Shown piece after piece: positions 22,165-37,137 of a stretch of 45,569 nt of DNA. Position 1 is the stretch's first letter; every line of letters starts with the position of its first letter. Under the pieces are notes generated by a model. That model was given only the letters and a program-made list of their open reading frames with translations, was not told the origin of the DNA and ran no database searches. The translations under genes were made by a program, and so were the position numbers. This stretch comes from Trichinella spiralis (Eukaryota; Nematoda; Enoplea; Trichinellida; Trichinellidae), in the NCBI GenBank assembly GCA_000181795.3, contig CM012954.1, positions 6,660,921 to 6,706,489 of the forward strand, read 5' to 3'.

Positions 22165-24071
22165 TCAAATCATTGTGGCGATGCTTCGGAAAACGCTGCT
22201 TCCGGTAGTTTGGTTTTCATTCTCTTCATGGGATGGTTTCACACGTTCGTGTAACTTTCGCAAATGCTTCTTCAGATCAAAATTTCGACAAAATCCTTTG
22301 CCACAAATATGACACGTAAATGGCTTCTTTTCCTGATGAGTATGCATGTGGAATGTCAAATTGTAAACCTGGTGAAAAGCTTTTTGGCAAATGTGACACT
22401 TGAACGCTTTTTCACCGTTGTGAGTCATTTTGTGATTTTTATAATTGCCTTTTTGATGAAAACCTTTGCCGCAAAATTCACAAACAAATGGCTTATAACC
22501 TAAAAATGACGATGAAAAAATTTTTTCCTTTCGAATGGCTGTGCATTTACCTAGATGAATTCTGGCGTGCGTATTGAGTGTGGAGCTTCGATTGAAAGCT
22601 TTGCCGCATGTCTGACACTTGTGCGGCTTTTCATGGGTGTGAATAATTTTATGACGACACAATGTGCTCGCTTGACGAAATCCTTTGCCACACATCTGAA
22701 ATGTAGAATTTTCACATTTAACAACAACTATGCGTGTTTGATAACAATTTCAGCATATTATCATTCGTGTTAAAATAGCTGTATGTTTGTGTAAGTTAAT
22801 CTAGCAGAATAGCTGAAATGAAAATTGGCACTAATTTACAATGTTAATTTTATACCATATGTAAAGTAATATCAATTAGTTTACCAATGATGATTATTTT
22901 GATCAAAATTTTTGCTACATTTTAAGCTTTTAATTAACGTTTTGACGTTTACCTGATCAATGATTAAGCAAAGACGGTTTTTATGCTTTATGCTTCTAGT
23001 TTATCGAATTATCATTATCGAAATTTATATGATAACAAAATGAGCAAACTCATTTATGAAATTTATAATTTTATTGCTGCAAATAAAGAGAGTAAATTAA
23101 TCAGTGAGGTATATTAGCATAGCATATATATGTGATGTCAATTTGTAAATTTTAAAAACTAATAAAAAGCTCATCATTATTACAGGTTGGCAGAGATGTT
23201 AATGGGTTGATCATCGGTTTATTTTTTTATTTAATTACTGATTTAAGTATTGATGAACTTGGTAAAATTATTGAAAATATTAAATAGCACAGAGTAGTTA
23301 AGGCTTTAAAGTAATAAACAGAGGTGTTTTTACTGAAATAAGGAAACAAAATTTTACCTTGCACACAAATGGTCTGGCGCCAGTATGCACTGGCATGTGG
23401 CGCATCAAGTTGTAATGAGCGTTGAAAACTTTTCCACAGTCAGGACAAACGAATGTTTTTGTCTTCGCCTGTTGCTGTTGAGTAGTTGGTGAATTTCTTT
23501 TTGGCGATGCTTTGCTCGTTGAAGCAACAGATTTCTGCTCTTGAGAATTTTCAGTCTGAATTTCGGCTGGTATTTGGTTCGATTCTACTTGTTGATTTAT
23601 TGTTGCATCAACTCTCGGTGAGCTCATATGCGACTGTCTTTCTTCTAATTCTTTTGGTTCTTCTATGGCTAATTGTAAATATGGATGATAACCGGTTGAA
23701 AGGATTGGGACTGGCTTTGTGCCAGTAGCGGCTGCTACGGCTGCTGCTGCGAATACATTATTCATCACCCACAGTGGATACAAAGCATCTGAATTAGGAA
23801 GAGATGGCCAAATACCAGGCTGAGGAACTGTGGGATTCCAAAGGCGAGGTATTGCTTGCTGTTGACTGTAAACAATCCACTGTTCACCAATTTTTCTTTG
23901 CTCTTGAAAATGTACTTGGTTTAACTGCTGCTGGTGAAGCTGTAGTTGTAACTGCAGTTGTAGCTGTTGATATTGTTGCTGCTGCTGCTGTTGATATTGT
24001 TGTTGCTGTTGTTGCTGTGTAGGATCAGGCTGCATGAGTCTTGATACAGAAAAAGATAACGTCTCGTTCAT
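22165..24071 (-). CDS. fezf: Fez-family (FEZF/earmuff) six-C2H2 zinc-finger transcriptional repressor
   Basis: Fezf proteins are nuclear repressors controlling forebrain and neuronal identity in animals. Exons are 24071-23358, 22695-22551 and 22499-22165, giving 397 residues. I start at 24071 ([13 protein letters not shown]) because it places the Eh1 Groucho-recruiting motif (LSFSVSRLM) near the N terminus, as in the family; the frame stays open to 24299 with other possible starts. A polyglutamine tract follows at about residues 18-60. The six C2H2 fingers match Fezf closely: [91 protein letters not shown] and [19 protein letters not shown]. Intron 1 (662 nt) splits finger 2. Intron 2 (51 nt) falls between fingers 3 and 4 and is stop-free and in frame. 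Confidence 0.95.
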
Positions 24072-25374
24072 TTTCTCTAACAACTCGCAATCCAACTCAC
24101 ACGAGCGTTGCCACGACCATATGACGATCAAGTGATCAGACCTGAAGCAGCGCAGTGCGAGGCGGGCCATCATGCAAATAACTGACCAATCAGCGTTTGC
24201 GCTGGTACAGTAGGAGGCCGGCTGTGGAATAACCAACGAGGAATCAGTGTCGATCGACAAATATGAAATATGATTCTCTACATTGTTTGAGGTCTCCACG
24301 TGACCATTACGTAAACATCACACAACAGGCATTTTTCGATATCAGCACTTTCTAAATTACTTGAAGACTTCAATTTTCAAAAGCTTTTTTCAAGAAACAA
24401 CTTCTTGTTTTAAAATTTTTCACAGCCATTACTTTCTACTTGCAAAAGCAGTTGATTGAAATCATATTTTGATTTTTAGTTTTTTCTTTAAGAACAAAAA
24501 AAGTATAAATCTCTTTACAATGACGTGAAATTTCTATCACACGCAATTTCCATTTTAAATCACAATATGACTTTTCTTTCATCCTCGTTCATATATAAAG
24601 GCAAAAATGAATTTTGTCATCGTCGACAAGTAAGTTTATGCATATAATGTATTTCAATTATCTGGCAGCAAAATGCCTGTTAGCTTCGACATAAAAATTT
24701 GCCGCTTATATGAGCAGAGCGAAAAGAGCCTACGTTCAATGAAGCGATTTTTCACTCTCGCTGCTTATTACGCAGAAATAGGGAAAAATTTGTGATGACT
24801 TTGCATAACGGTCGATTATGAAACGCTCTTTTGCGCAGATGGTCGGATTTGTTCAGCGATTTCAAAGTGACTTAGTTCAAAGTAAGCTGGTGGGCGTTTT
24901 CTTTAAATTTAATTAGCAAAAATGTTCATCTCAACAACGTCTGTCATTTATTGAAATTCTAATTTTATTGGAAATTTTAAACATCGCCTAATTACATTTA
25001 AAATTAATTAATTAATTAATTAATTACCGTTTTGAATGGTGGTTCATTTTTTGAAAAAAGCCTGTATAATTTAAATGACATTTTAATTGTATTTTACGCG
25101 AATGCAAAAGAAATGCGAGTTTATTGCTTTCATCTACAATATCAGGGCACAGTGCAGGCGGATAAGTGTAAACGCTGGCGTTATTCATTGAGATGCAGTT
25201 TTTCTTTTGACTGATCATAGGAAAAGCGCAACAACGAAAATGATGATTGAGGTTTCATTCTTTGAGAAAAGCGTAAAGAGGGAAATGGCGGTTTATGATG
25301 ATTCCAATGGTTCAGCGCCTCTTTTGCATCTTTTTCTGGATCCGCTTTGGCAATTGAACGGGTTTACTGAACCG

Positions 25375-25960
25375 AACGATTTAGTGGTCAATTAGCGGAA
25401 TGAAAAGCGCGCTGGCGGTTTGCGCTTGACGCAGACTTGACCACTAGCAGATTTATCAGTTCCGACCTGTCCAAAGCGTGCAGACAAAAGCCTGTGAAAA
25501 GGTGGCAGTTGATCGCTGAGGCGCGAAAGTGGCTGGCCAGAATTCGCACCTTGACCATTATTCACCTGATGGTCAATTACAGTCCAGCGGCACCTGGAAC
25601 CATGACGAGCGTTAATCTCACCTACATAATTATCGCCGACTCCCCGTGGCCATTGTACAAAAGGGGGCAAACGGACAACGAGATGGCCTATCGCCAACGT
25701 TTGTTCTATACAGACAATACGGCGCTGCTGCGCTTGCCAGCTTGATGGCAAGCTGACTTTTCAAACGCTCATGAGTATATGATCAAGGGCTTCTCTGTTT
25801 CACCGCTGACCAGTGCTGGTCAAATAGTGACAACTTCTAGGTCGGTTTTTTCCACTCACTGACCAATTGACAGGGCCCATTGTACCGCCTTTTTTCCTCA
25901 CCAGAAGCTTTCACCACAGTTTGATCACTTTGTGACATGCTGTTTGTCGTGACCAGTTCT
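25375..25960. promoter_or_regulatory. GC-rich island 1.3 kb upstream of Fezf, dense TGACC/GGTCA half-sites
   Basis: A block of nearly 400 nt of balanced composition (to 25760), followed by a motif-rich tail, lies in AT-rich DNA. It includes a perfect 7-bp inverted repeat TGACCAG-TG-CTGGTCA (25807-25822), further TGACC/GGTCA elements near 25438, 25551, 25567, 25859 and 25948, and homeodomain-type ATTA/TAAT cores. Stop-free frames of about 100 codons on both strands are expected for this composition and look like no known protein. A Fezf enhancer is the likeliest reading, but a lost or unrecognised exon is possible. Confidence 0.3.
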
Positions 25961-26989
25961 CTTCAAACATATCCGTCACCTATTATCTGATGTGCCATTG
26001 TTACAAAGTCAGCAGGTCGACAGTCAACTATCCTTTCACAGAAGCTTTTTCATTGTTCACCTGTTCATCCATATCCATCCGTCATTTGGACAACTAGCTT
26101 CACCGCATTCTCATTATTAGTCTCCTTGAAACGACTAACTCGAGCAGTTTCTTAGCATTTAGTTTTCATTTTTGAAATTACACTTTGCATGATTGAAATC
26201 AATAATTTTTAATAATCACTCGTCATACTTTAAATATTAAAAATAATGTAAAAAACTAGAAATGTAAAAGAAAATTCACATGCAGCCCCCCAACATAATT
26301 GCATACGCTTGTACGAAGTATTTTAATTGCGCGCGCACGCGCACACACGCACACTTTGAATAAAGACGTAGCTAAAGCGATGGTCATTCACTGACCAGTC
26401 ATGATGTGCATGCAATTCAACGCAAAATGCATATTTCATTTTTACGCAACATTGGCAACTGTTGATCAAATTTGCTTAAACACAAACCTATTGCGTGTTG
26501 TTGGTTAAAAACACGTTGTACGTGCAGTTGGAATGAATTTCTTGCATAAGTGAAAAATGATATTTGCACCTGAACTATTATTATTTGAAACGATTGAAAA
26601 GTAGTTTTTTAAATGAATGAGTAATTTGTACTTTTATTTTCGTATAACTTTATCGCTCTAAAATGTTGTCATTACTATATCATTTGTTTGATGGAGTGAA
26701 TTTTAATGTCTAATTATCATCATCTTATGCATTTTACGCAACTGTTTGGCAGTTGAAACAGTATTTTACTTTTTTTCCTGACTTTGTAATTTGGTGATAA
26801 TTTCAGTGATAGCGAGAGTTCAGCTTACTGTGAACAGATGTCATTTTTGTTATGTGGATATTTGTAAAGAAGGCGAAAAAATAGGCAAACATGCGATATG
26901 TCGCATTAAGTCAGATTACGCGAGGTCAATAATTTTGATTTTTCACAAGTCAACATCCCTGTATGTCAGACCCAACGGTGAAGATTATT

Positions 26990-27290
26990 GTCAGTGCTTT
27001 CTCTTTTAGAGGTCGAGATCTCACTTGTGACCTGCCAATTAAACTTAGCCTGCATTGTTTGTCACACCCACACGGTTCAAACAGACCGTCTGGATCAAAG
27101 TGGTAATTATTGGCTTTGTCATTGCATTGGTTCGTTTGGAGTGGGTCAGTAGTCATTCGTCTTTTTCCACTGAAATGCATTGTCCTCGCTTGGGCGTGAT
27201 TTTTTGCCCCTGACCATTTGTAATTTGTCCCCTTAATACCACTGCACCTCCTACTGTTCAGCTGTGGCGGCAAACGGGGAGAGAGAGAGA
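26990..27290. promoter_or_regulatory. GC-richer island 2.9 kb upstream of Fezf
   Basis: About 300 nt of balanced composition hold TGACC-type half-sites, AATTA cores and a short GA run, ending near a (GA)n tract at 27280-27290. There is no recognised coding content. The call rests on composition contrast and on proximity to a developmental transcription-factor gene. Confidence 0.22.
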
Positions 27291-28019
27291 AAAAGCGAAA
27301 ATTGACAATCCTTATTCATTGAATTTCTGCTCAGTGTAGAGTTCACCAAACTGGAACTTTGACTTTTTCTTTGTTTTCCATATTTCCCTTTTCTCTTTTT
27401 GCTTTTCTCATCTCATCATTATAAAACAACCGATATTTAGCAAGAAAAATTGTGTTCATTTATTTTGATTTTTCACTCAAATCAAGGATGTGTTGAAAAT
27501 TATTCTACATCTACGGTGATTAGGCGTATGTGTATGTCAAGAAGTGAAAAGTATGAAATAAACCGTAACACTCTTGGAGAGCAGTGAAAATATATTCACC
27601 TGTTGAAAACGGCCATCGACTTTGGCTTTGGGAAAATTAATTTTCAAATAAAATATACAAATGGAAATGGAATTAAATTTTTAGTTGTAAAATGAATTTA
27701 TAATTATTAATGTGCAGGTAAAGTTGATTTGAGAATGAATTCCCTTCTGTTTTCTTCGACGGCAAGCGGAAAGTAGAAATTCTCGAGAAGATTTTAATTG
27801 TTAATTTGACAAATGAATTTTTCAAAAAGCCACATTAAATTTTCAATTCATTGTGAAAGAATTTGTAATTTGAGAGACACTTTTGCAGTGTTTCCGTTGT
27901 CGATTGGTTTCCAGTTTGTGATGATTTTCATGGTGGTGACGAGGACGAATTCTGAACCACGACGTCGAAGCACTTTTCAGACGATTAAGCAATAACGAGA
28001 ACAATTTAGCGGCGACAAT

Positions 28020-28300
28020 TTGCCAAACTGAAAATGCATCGGAATTCGACGAACAAGCGAACGAAGGTGTTTTTTCAGGATAGGGAAATAGGCCAATTGA
28101 GACTGCCTGCCTGGGACAGGACAGGCGGGCGGGCACCCCACCTTCTTTTTCGATATTTGTGGATTTTCAATCAAGACCCATTGCTGACAAACGTTGACAA
28201 ATTGCCCAGCATGACCACGCACATTCGGACTCCCAAGTGGTTGTTGTGCCCTTCGCCAAGCTGGCCAACCAGAAATGCTACCGCAGAATGTTGTTCACTT
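28020..28300. promoter_or_regulatory. GC-richer island 4 kb upstream of Fezf
   Basis: A short block rich in GGGCGGGCACC-like and CCTGCCTGGGACAGG-like sequence stands out from its AT-rich flanks. Open frames on both strands are unlike known proteins. It may be regulatory or unconstrained DNA; composition is the only evidence. Confidence 0.2.
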
Positions 28301-30539
28301 TGGGGATTTTTCCCCATTTCTTTTTCGTTTTTCTTTTCTGGCCAAAATTTCAACATCACTCACCACTCACTGCACGGCAATTTGTTCACTGCTAAATTGC
28401 ATTTCACAACTGGGCAAACCGTGAGATGATGGCAACACAAACAAGTTTTTCTTGCGATATAACTGGAGATATTAATTTGAAAATTTTCCAACACCAACGG
28501 ACAGCAGCTAGCTGTAGGATTTGCACCAAAAAAAAACCAAAGAAACAGCAACACCTTTTTTTCCAAAGGAATTTACAATTTTTCCACATAATCTGCATAA
28601 TTACAAAAAAAATAATAGCATTTTTTAAAATCACTTTGAACGTCAATCTTGAAAGCAATTTATTATTTATTTATTTACACATCTTGGTTTGTTTCGACAT
28701 TTTTTGAGTAGTAATTTTTCAAAATGTTCAAGCTAGCTGTAAATTGTATCATGAAAATACAACAAGCAGTATAACGATGAACTGGACCACCATCTGAAAC
28801 GGATAATTCATTCATTCATTCATAAGTCGAGAAATGTTCTTATTTTTCTTATTTAAAATTTACATTCCAATTTCAGTCACATCTGCTATTTTTGTCATTT
28901 ATTTATATCGTTTTATTTGTTTCAGTGTGATTAGAAATTTTTTTTTATTTTCAAAGAAAACTTTCGTACTATTTGTGATCACATATCGGTATTTTTTGTT
29001 TGTTAAAAATCCCGGGCAAGTATTCGTTAAAAAGGCGTATTCTGTAATTTTGTGCGTGCGTAATTTTCCAAATTATCAATTTCAATTCTTTGCAGTTCAG
29101 AAAACAAACTATTATTTTCAATCATTCAGCTTGTTTTCAAGAAATATGTTTGCTTGACTTTTCTATCACTGATATCACAAATATATTTCAAGGTGATTTT
29201 TTCCTTTCCTGCACATGTACATTTTTAATTTTGCTTACTTGGTCTGTATCGAATAATTTCAACAGTTAGCTTGTTTGTCATTTCAATGTTTCAATTTTCC
29301 TAATGTTAAGTTATTGTTCTGAATATTATACTTGTGATGAGTAGCATTCGAGACGTTTTCGGATGGCTTTTTATTTGAGCATTGCTTGGCTTTGTGACTC
29401 TGAAGAATATGCTACTAGAAAGAGCATTGAACAGCTTTACAAGGATTAGTATAAGTGAATCGTTGGTTTCTGATTACACTCTTTGCAACTACGTGGAAAC
29501 GACAACAACAATCAGTCAACTAGAAGCTAAGTGGAATTTCTTTCAAAGCGCCTTGATGTCTGAAACTCTTTGCGATGTGCAATTGATGCGAATTCTCACC
29601 AGTCTATACTTTCTTGGGTATACTGTAACATTTTCTCAGACAGCCACACTTTATAATCCTGCCAAGAAGCCAATCGTTATTGACGACGATTGCCTGCAAC
29701 GTTAAGTGTGACGCGTGTTATTGATGAAGAAAAAAACGGTCACCTCTACTGTAATGAATACTTCCTTCTGGCTGACCGTCATTCAAAGTTCACCAAATGA
29801 CAAATTTTCAGTCAACTTTTATCGCGAATATTCAATTACATGGTCTATAATAATTGACTTTTTAAGACTTTTATTTTTAATTGAAGGAAATCACATGAAG
29901 GAAATTTTTCAAATTAAAAACAAATTGGCATTTTTTATAGAACTTTACAGCTCATGTAAATCTATGTATGCTTCGTGTTTAAAATTGGTGGCATTTTGTG
30001 AATAATTTCACATCGGCAAGCTTGTTATTGTTCATAAATTTAACATTGTGCAACAGATTTGTGAAGATGCATCCATAAGTTTTTTTCACATAGCTCACTA
30101 TTTTAAATCTTGAGGAAGAAAAGAAATAGATAAAGAGAAAAATATTTGCATGCACACACACACACACACATATATGTGTGAAAGATAAAGTGATGCAAAA
30201 TGGGCTTGTTAATCAAATGTAAGTGAAAATTTGATTTCATCATTGAGTGATCACTTTAGCGCATATGTGCTTTCTTTGTAATGATAAGAAAGCGGCTTTA
30301 TCTCTTGAAGCGGACTGAATAGGTTTGGTCGATTGAGCACAGTTTTCAAATATTCAAGTGCGTTTCTAGAACAATGTTGTGTGTGTGAAGAAGAACAACA
30401 AAACGCAGACAAAATTTAATTTTTCTAATTTATACATAAAAATGCATAATTCTGCAAAATCTGCCGAGTGGAAATCGTTAAATGTGTAATATTTTTTTCC
30501 TCTTCAAGCGGTTTCCTTTCGTATTGCTTCGTAACCTGT

Positions 30540-30860
30540 ATTGCTCTTTATTAGCGTATCGATCAGCTAATGGGAAGCACACAATGGGGTTACCGGAAAC
30601 CAGCTCCATTTGCTAGCCTCTGCGACAGCCATTTAGGGCGACAACAGGAACGCATCTCAGCGGGTGCGCACGCGCCATTTCACACCTTTGCCTTTCAGAA
30701 GCGCTGCGGGCGCGTCCAAACGGACTTGACTGGGCGCCTGGTGAAAAGCTTGACCAAATCCGCTAATTAAGCCGCTAATGAACGCCAGTTGCCAAAATGT
30801 AAGCGGCCCAGCGGGCGCCTTAAGCCAGCTTGGATATTACAGTATTCAGCTTGAAAGTGA
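30540..30860. promoter_or_regulatory. GC-rich island with clustered homeodomain cores
   Basis: About 300 nt of high GC lies midway between Fezf and the ML-like gene. CGCTAAT occurs twice 12 bp apart (TAAT at 30764-30767 and 30776-30779), with a further GCTAAT at 30566-30571. CpG is frequent here, unlike the flanks. A 66-codon frame shows no family match. This is a plausible homeodomain-responsive enhancer for either neighbour. Confidence 0.3.
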
Positions 30861-32272
30861 CGCGTTTGTTTTGCTTAGCTTTTGCTGACCCAGTAGAAAC
30901 ATGCTGATCACATCTGTTAGCACAACCCATAGAGGTCATTATTACTTACTTTTTTCCAAACTGAGTTGAGTCAGTTTTGAGATAAAAAAAACAATATTAA
31001 TCCAATGACGTTTAAACGCAGCAGCAGTAGCAGTGGCTGTTTTCTTGTCCCTTCTTACTGACCTTTTGCAGAGGCTGACTTTGATGCTACAAATCTTAAA
31101 CTAACTGTTTGTTTACAATTGGTATTTAATGTGAATTTTTGAAAATAAATGAAATTTTTGACTCTTTAAAAAGAAGTTTGTTTTAGTATCCAAATCGTTT
31201 AGTGGCTTTCTTTCTGAGCTTTCTGAATTTTCAGAACCATAAAAGACATTTAATAAAATGGATATGGAATAATAATTTTTTTTCTTTTTTTTCATTTACT
31301 AGTGTTAAATGTAGTTTTCTCTGAGTATGAAATCATTTTCGCTTTTTTGAATATTCATTTATTCAATATTAATGTTAATTTGATGAAAAATTGTGTTTGG
31401 TGGAAATTGTAAAATTCCAGAAATACTATTTATGTACGGAAAGCAAAAATGTTTAATCAATTATCCACAGATGTAACAGAAGAGGACAGTTTTTTGTCAA
31501 CTTGGCTTATTGTTGTGATGAAATTAATTTCTTTGAGCACTAAGGTCCAGCTCGAAAAGTAATGCTGAATACAGCGGTTAATAAACACAAACCACTGAAA
31601 TTACTTAATTATTACGACTGTGTGTGTGCGTAATTCAAATGTGTAGCTGATTGAATTTAACTAATTTTAAATTTATAAATTTCACCGGTAAATTAATATA
31701 AAATTTTGCCATGATTTTTATTTGACAGATTTGTATGAAACAAATGGTCACAAAATTATCTGCATTTTTTCATTGTGGTTAAATTATATCTGCATTTATT
31801 TTAGTTGAATTGCAAAATAATTTCACATTTTGATCAACCAGATATTTGTTTTTGTGAAACCGTTTGCTAATAATTTCTTCAAGCTGAATCCTATTAAAAG
31901 TTTAAACAGTTGTGTCATTTAAAAAATATTTATTTTTGAAAGCTATTCAAAGCATTTGTTTCTCTAATTGTGTTTCGTTATCATTAAAATCGGAATTTGA
32001 AAAAGTATAAAAACGTGAAATATTGACGAAGAAAAGCTGAACAGTGCGACAGTGCCATGATGAATGTTGATTTTGCTGCGATATTATTGAAATCATGAGT
32101 AAAATTTTATTTTAAAATAGGACTTTACCTTATTATTATTTTTTATTTAATTTATGTGACGCGTGGATAAATAATTTACTGAAATTTTTTAATGAGCATT
32201 AATCTGTTTTACCAGTGCTATTTAAGCTGAAGTTGATGAGACTAAAATACGCACTTTCAAAAAAAAAAGAAA

Positions 32273-33236
32273 ATGAGAACCGGCTGCTTGCTGCCTATTC
32301 TTTTTCTTGCTATTTTTTTCACACCGACAGTTCAGCAAAGCTTTGCAAGTGAAAAACTTTTAAAAAGAACATGCGCAGTACCTGAGGTTCTTGCACGGAA
32401 GGACATTGTAGAGCCTTGTCCAAGTGGTAAACATGCGTAGATTTTTCTTTATGAATAAACGAATTAATGAATACAATTAAAAAAATAAATATTTAAAATG
32501 GATGTCTTTTTTTATAATAACAAAGATGCCACGTATCCTGTGAAAATAGAAAATGTCGTGCTTCATTCCAAGGTATGTAAAGATGGAAAAGTGCTTGTGA
32601 AACTTAATTTAAAAAATCCTGGAGATGATATCCCCGATGCAGATATTACTGCCTCTGTAAAACACTTTGGATTTGTAAAGAAAGAAAATAAGTGTGGCTG
32701 GAAAAGTAGCAAACAATTTAAGAAAAAGTAAGTGAGACAAATTTGAAATGCACCTCACAGGATCACTTTGAAAGATAGCAGAAGTTTTCTTGGCCGATAA
32801 AATTTACTGTTCCTTTCATGATGCTTCAAAAATATGCAAAATTTTCTTTCAGCTTAGACGTTGCGTCTTTCCAAGTTGTAAAATCTGGATCATCGTCAAA
32901 ATCTTTAACTGTCGATTTACAACAATATTCAAAGAAAGCTCTTCATAAGAAAAGAGTAAGCTAACTTTGGAAAATTTGAAATAATCACTGTAGAAGCTCT
33001 AATGTGAACTTAATTTGATAAGTTGCTGATTTTATAATTTATTTTTCTCAACTTTCGTGAACTTAACCCATTACTTGTTGTTTTTTTTTGTCCCATCTTC
33101 ACAATGACCCTATTCATAATAGCAAATGTTGTAGCAAGCTTATGCCGTTGACCTGTATTTGTCTTCAAAATCACGTCCAGATGCAACATTGGCATGCGTT
33201 CACCTGGAATTTTCTCTCTACGATTTTCTGGAATAA
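32273..33236 (+). CDS. Small secreted protein, possible divergent ML (MD-2-related lipid-recognition) domain
   Basis: Four exons (32273-32426, 32526-32727, 32853-32955, 33135-33236) join in frame to 186 residues. Residues 1-20 form a clear signal peptide (MRTGCLLPILFLAIFFTPTV). The mature part has five cysteines. Its layout (YPVKIENVVLHSKVCKDGKV, then PDADITASVKHFGF, CGWKSS, and finally YAVDLYLSSKSRP with TLACVHLEFSL) resembles the beta-sandwich plan of ML-domain lipid-binding proteins such as NPC2 and GM2A, especially the closing Y-x-V … L-x-C-x-x-x-x-F strand pair. That assignment is from pattern only. Exon 3 could end without splicing at a stop four codons later; the fourth exon is preferred because it restores the closing Cys strand. 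AATAAA follows at 33315-33320. Confidence 0.5.
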
Positions 33237-33314
33237 TTCGCGTTACGTATTATTGCAAAAATTTATATTTACAATTGCAAATGCTACAATTGTTTATTTA
33301 TAACTATGTCATGA

Positions 33315-33320
33315 AATAAA
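33315..33320 (+). promoter_or_regulatory. Poly(A) signal of the ML-like gene
   Basis: AATAAA lies 79 nt after the stop codon of the four-exon model, a normal distance, and supports the position of the last exon. Confidence 0.6.
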
Positions 33321-33690
33321 TGTAGTGTAACATTTTTTTAAGCATTTAATAATTCTGTACTGTTAATGTAATGTTAATGTTAAGAAATTAATATCAGGAA
33401 AGTGTTACAGCTTTTACCGTGGTGGAAAAATAATCCATGAATAAAAGAGCTCTGCTTGTATAGTGCTGTCTGTCTAGAAACATTATCAGAAAGAAAAAAA
33501 AATTAAGCTTGTTTTGGAACATTTATTTTCTGCAATATTCTGGGAAATTCTATTATGAATGCATAATTGCATAATGATATCAAGAATCATATGGCAAATT
33601 TTCAAATTCATGAATAGAATGATTCGTAGATGCGACTTGAGATAATTGAAAGATTAATAAAATCACACTGTATATAATATTATGCGTTTA

Positions 33691-37137
<3,447 letters not shown>

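Larger units (their letters stand above)
24072..32272. other. 8.2 kb intergenic region upstream of Fezf
   Basis: This is the longest gene-poor stretch, lying between the divergent Fezf (-) and ML-like (+) genes. It is mostly AT-rich, with several GC-rich islands listed separately, a TATATAAAGG element near 24593 on the + strand, a (TTAA)n run near 25005-25025, a Z-DNA-type tract near 26328-26355 and a (CA)n run near 30155. Open frames are short or low in complexity. The largest oddities (25437-25745 and 29409-29705 on +) show no family resemblance. Confidence 0.6.

Noticed and set aside
24590-24635. TATA box followed by a short ATG segment and GTAAGT
   Set aside because: The ATG is only a few bases from the TATA element, too close to lie in a transcript driven by it. 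No partner exon was found.
25392-25751. 100-120-codon frames on both strands in the GC island
   Set aside because: Higher GC alone reduces stops, and neither product resembles a known protein. Kept as a regulatory island instead.
27060-27100. tRNA B-box-like GGTTCAAAC
   Set aside because: No A-box at the right distance and no acceptor-stem pairing.
29409-29705. 99-codon plus-strand frame
   Set aside because: Reasonable complexity but no recognised domain, splice context or neighbour support.
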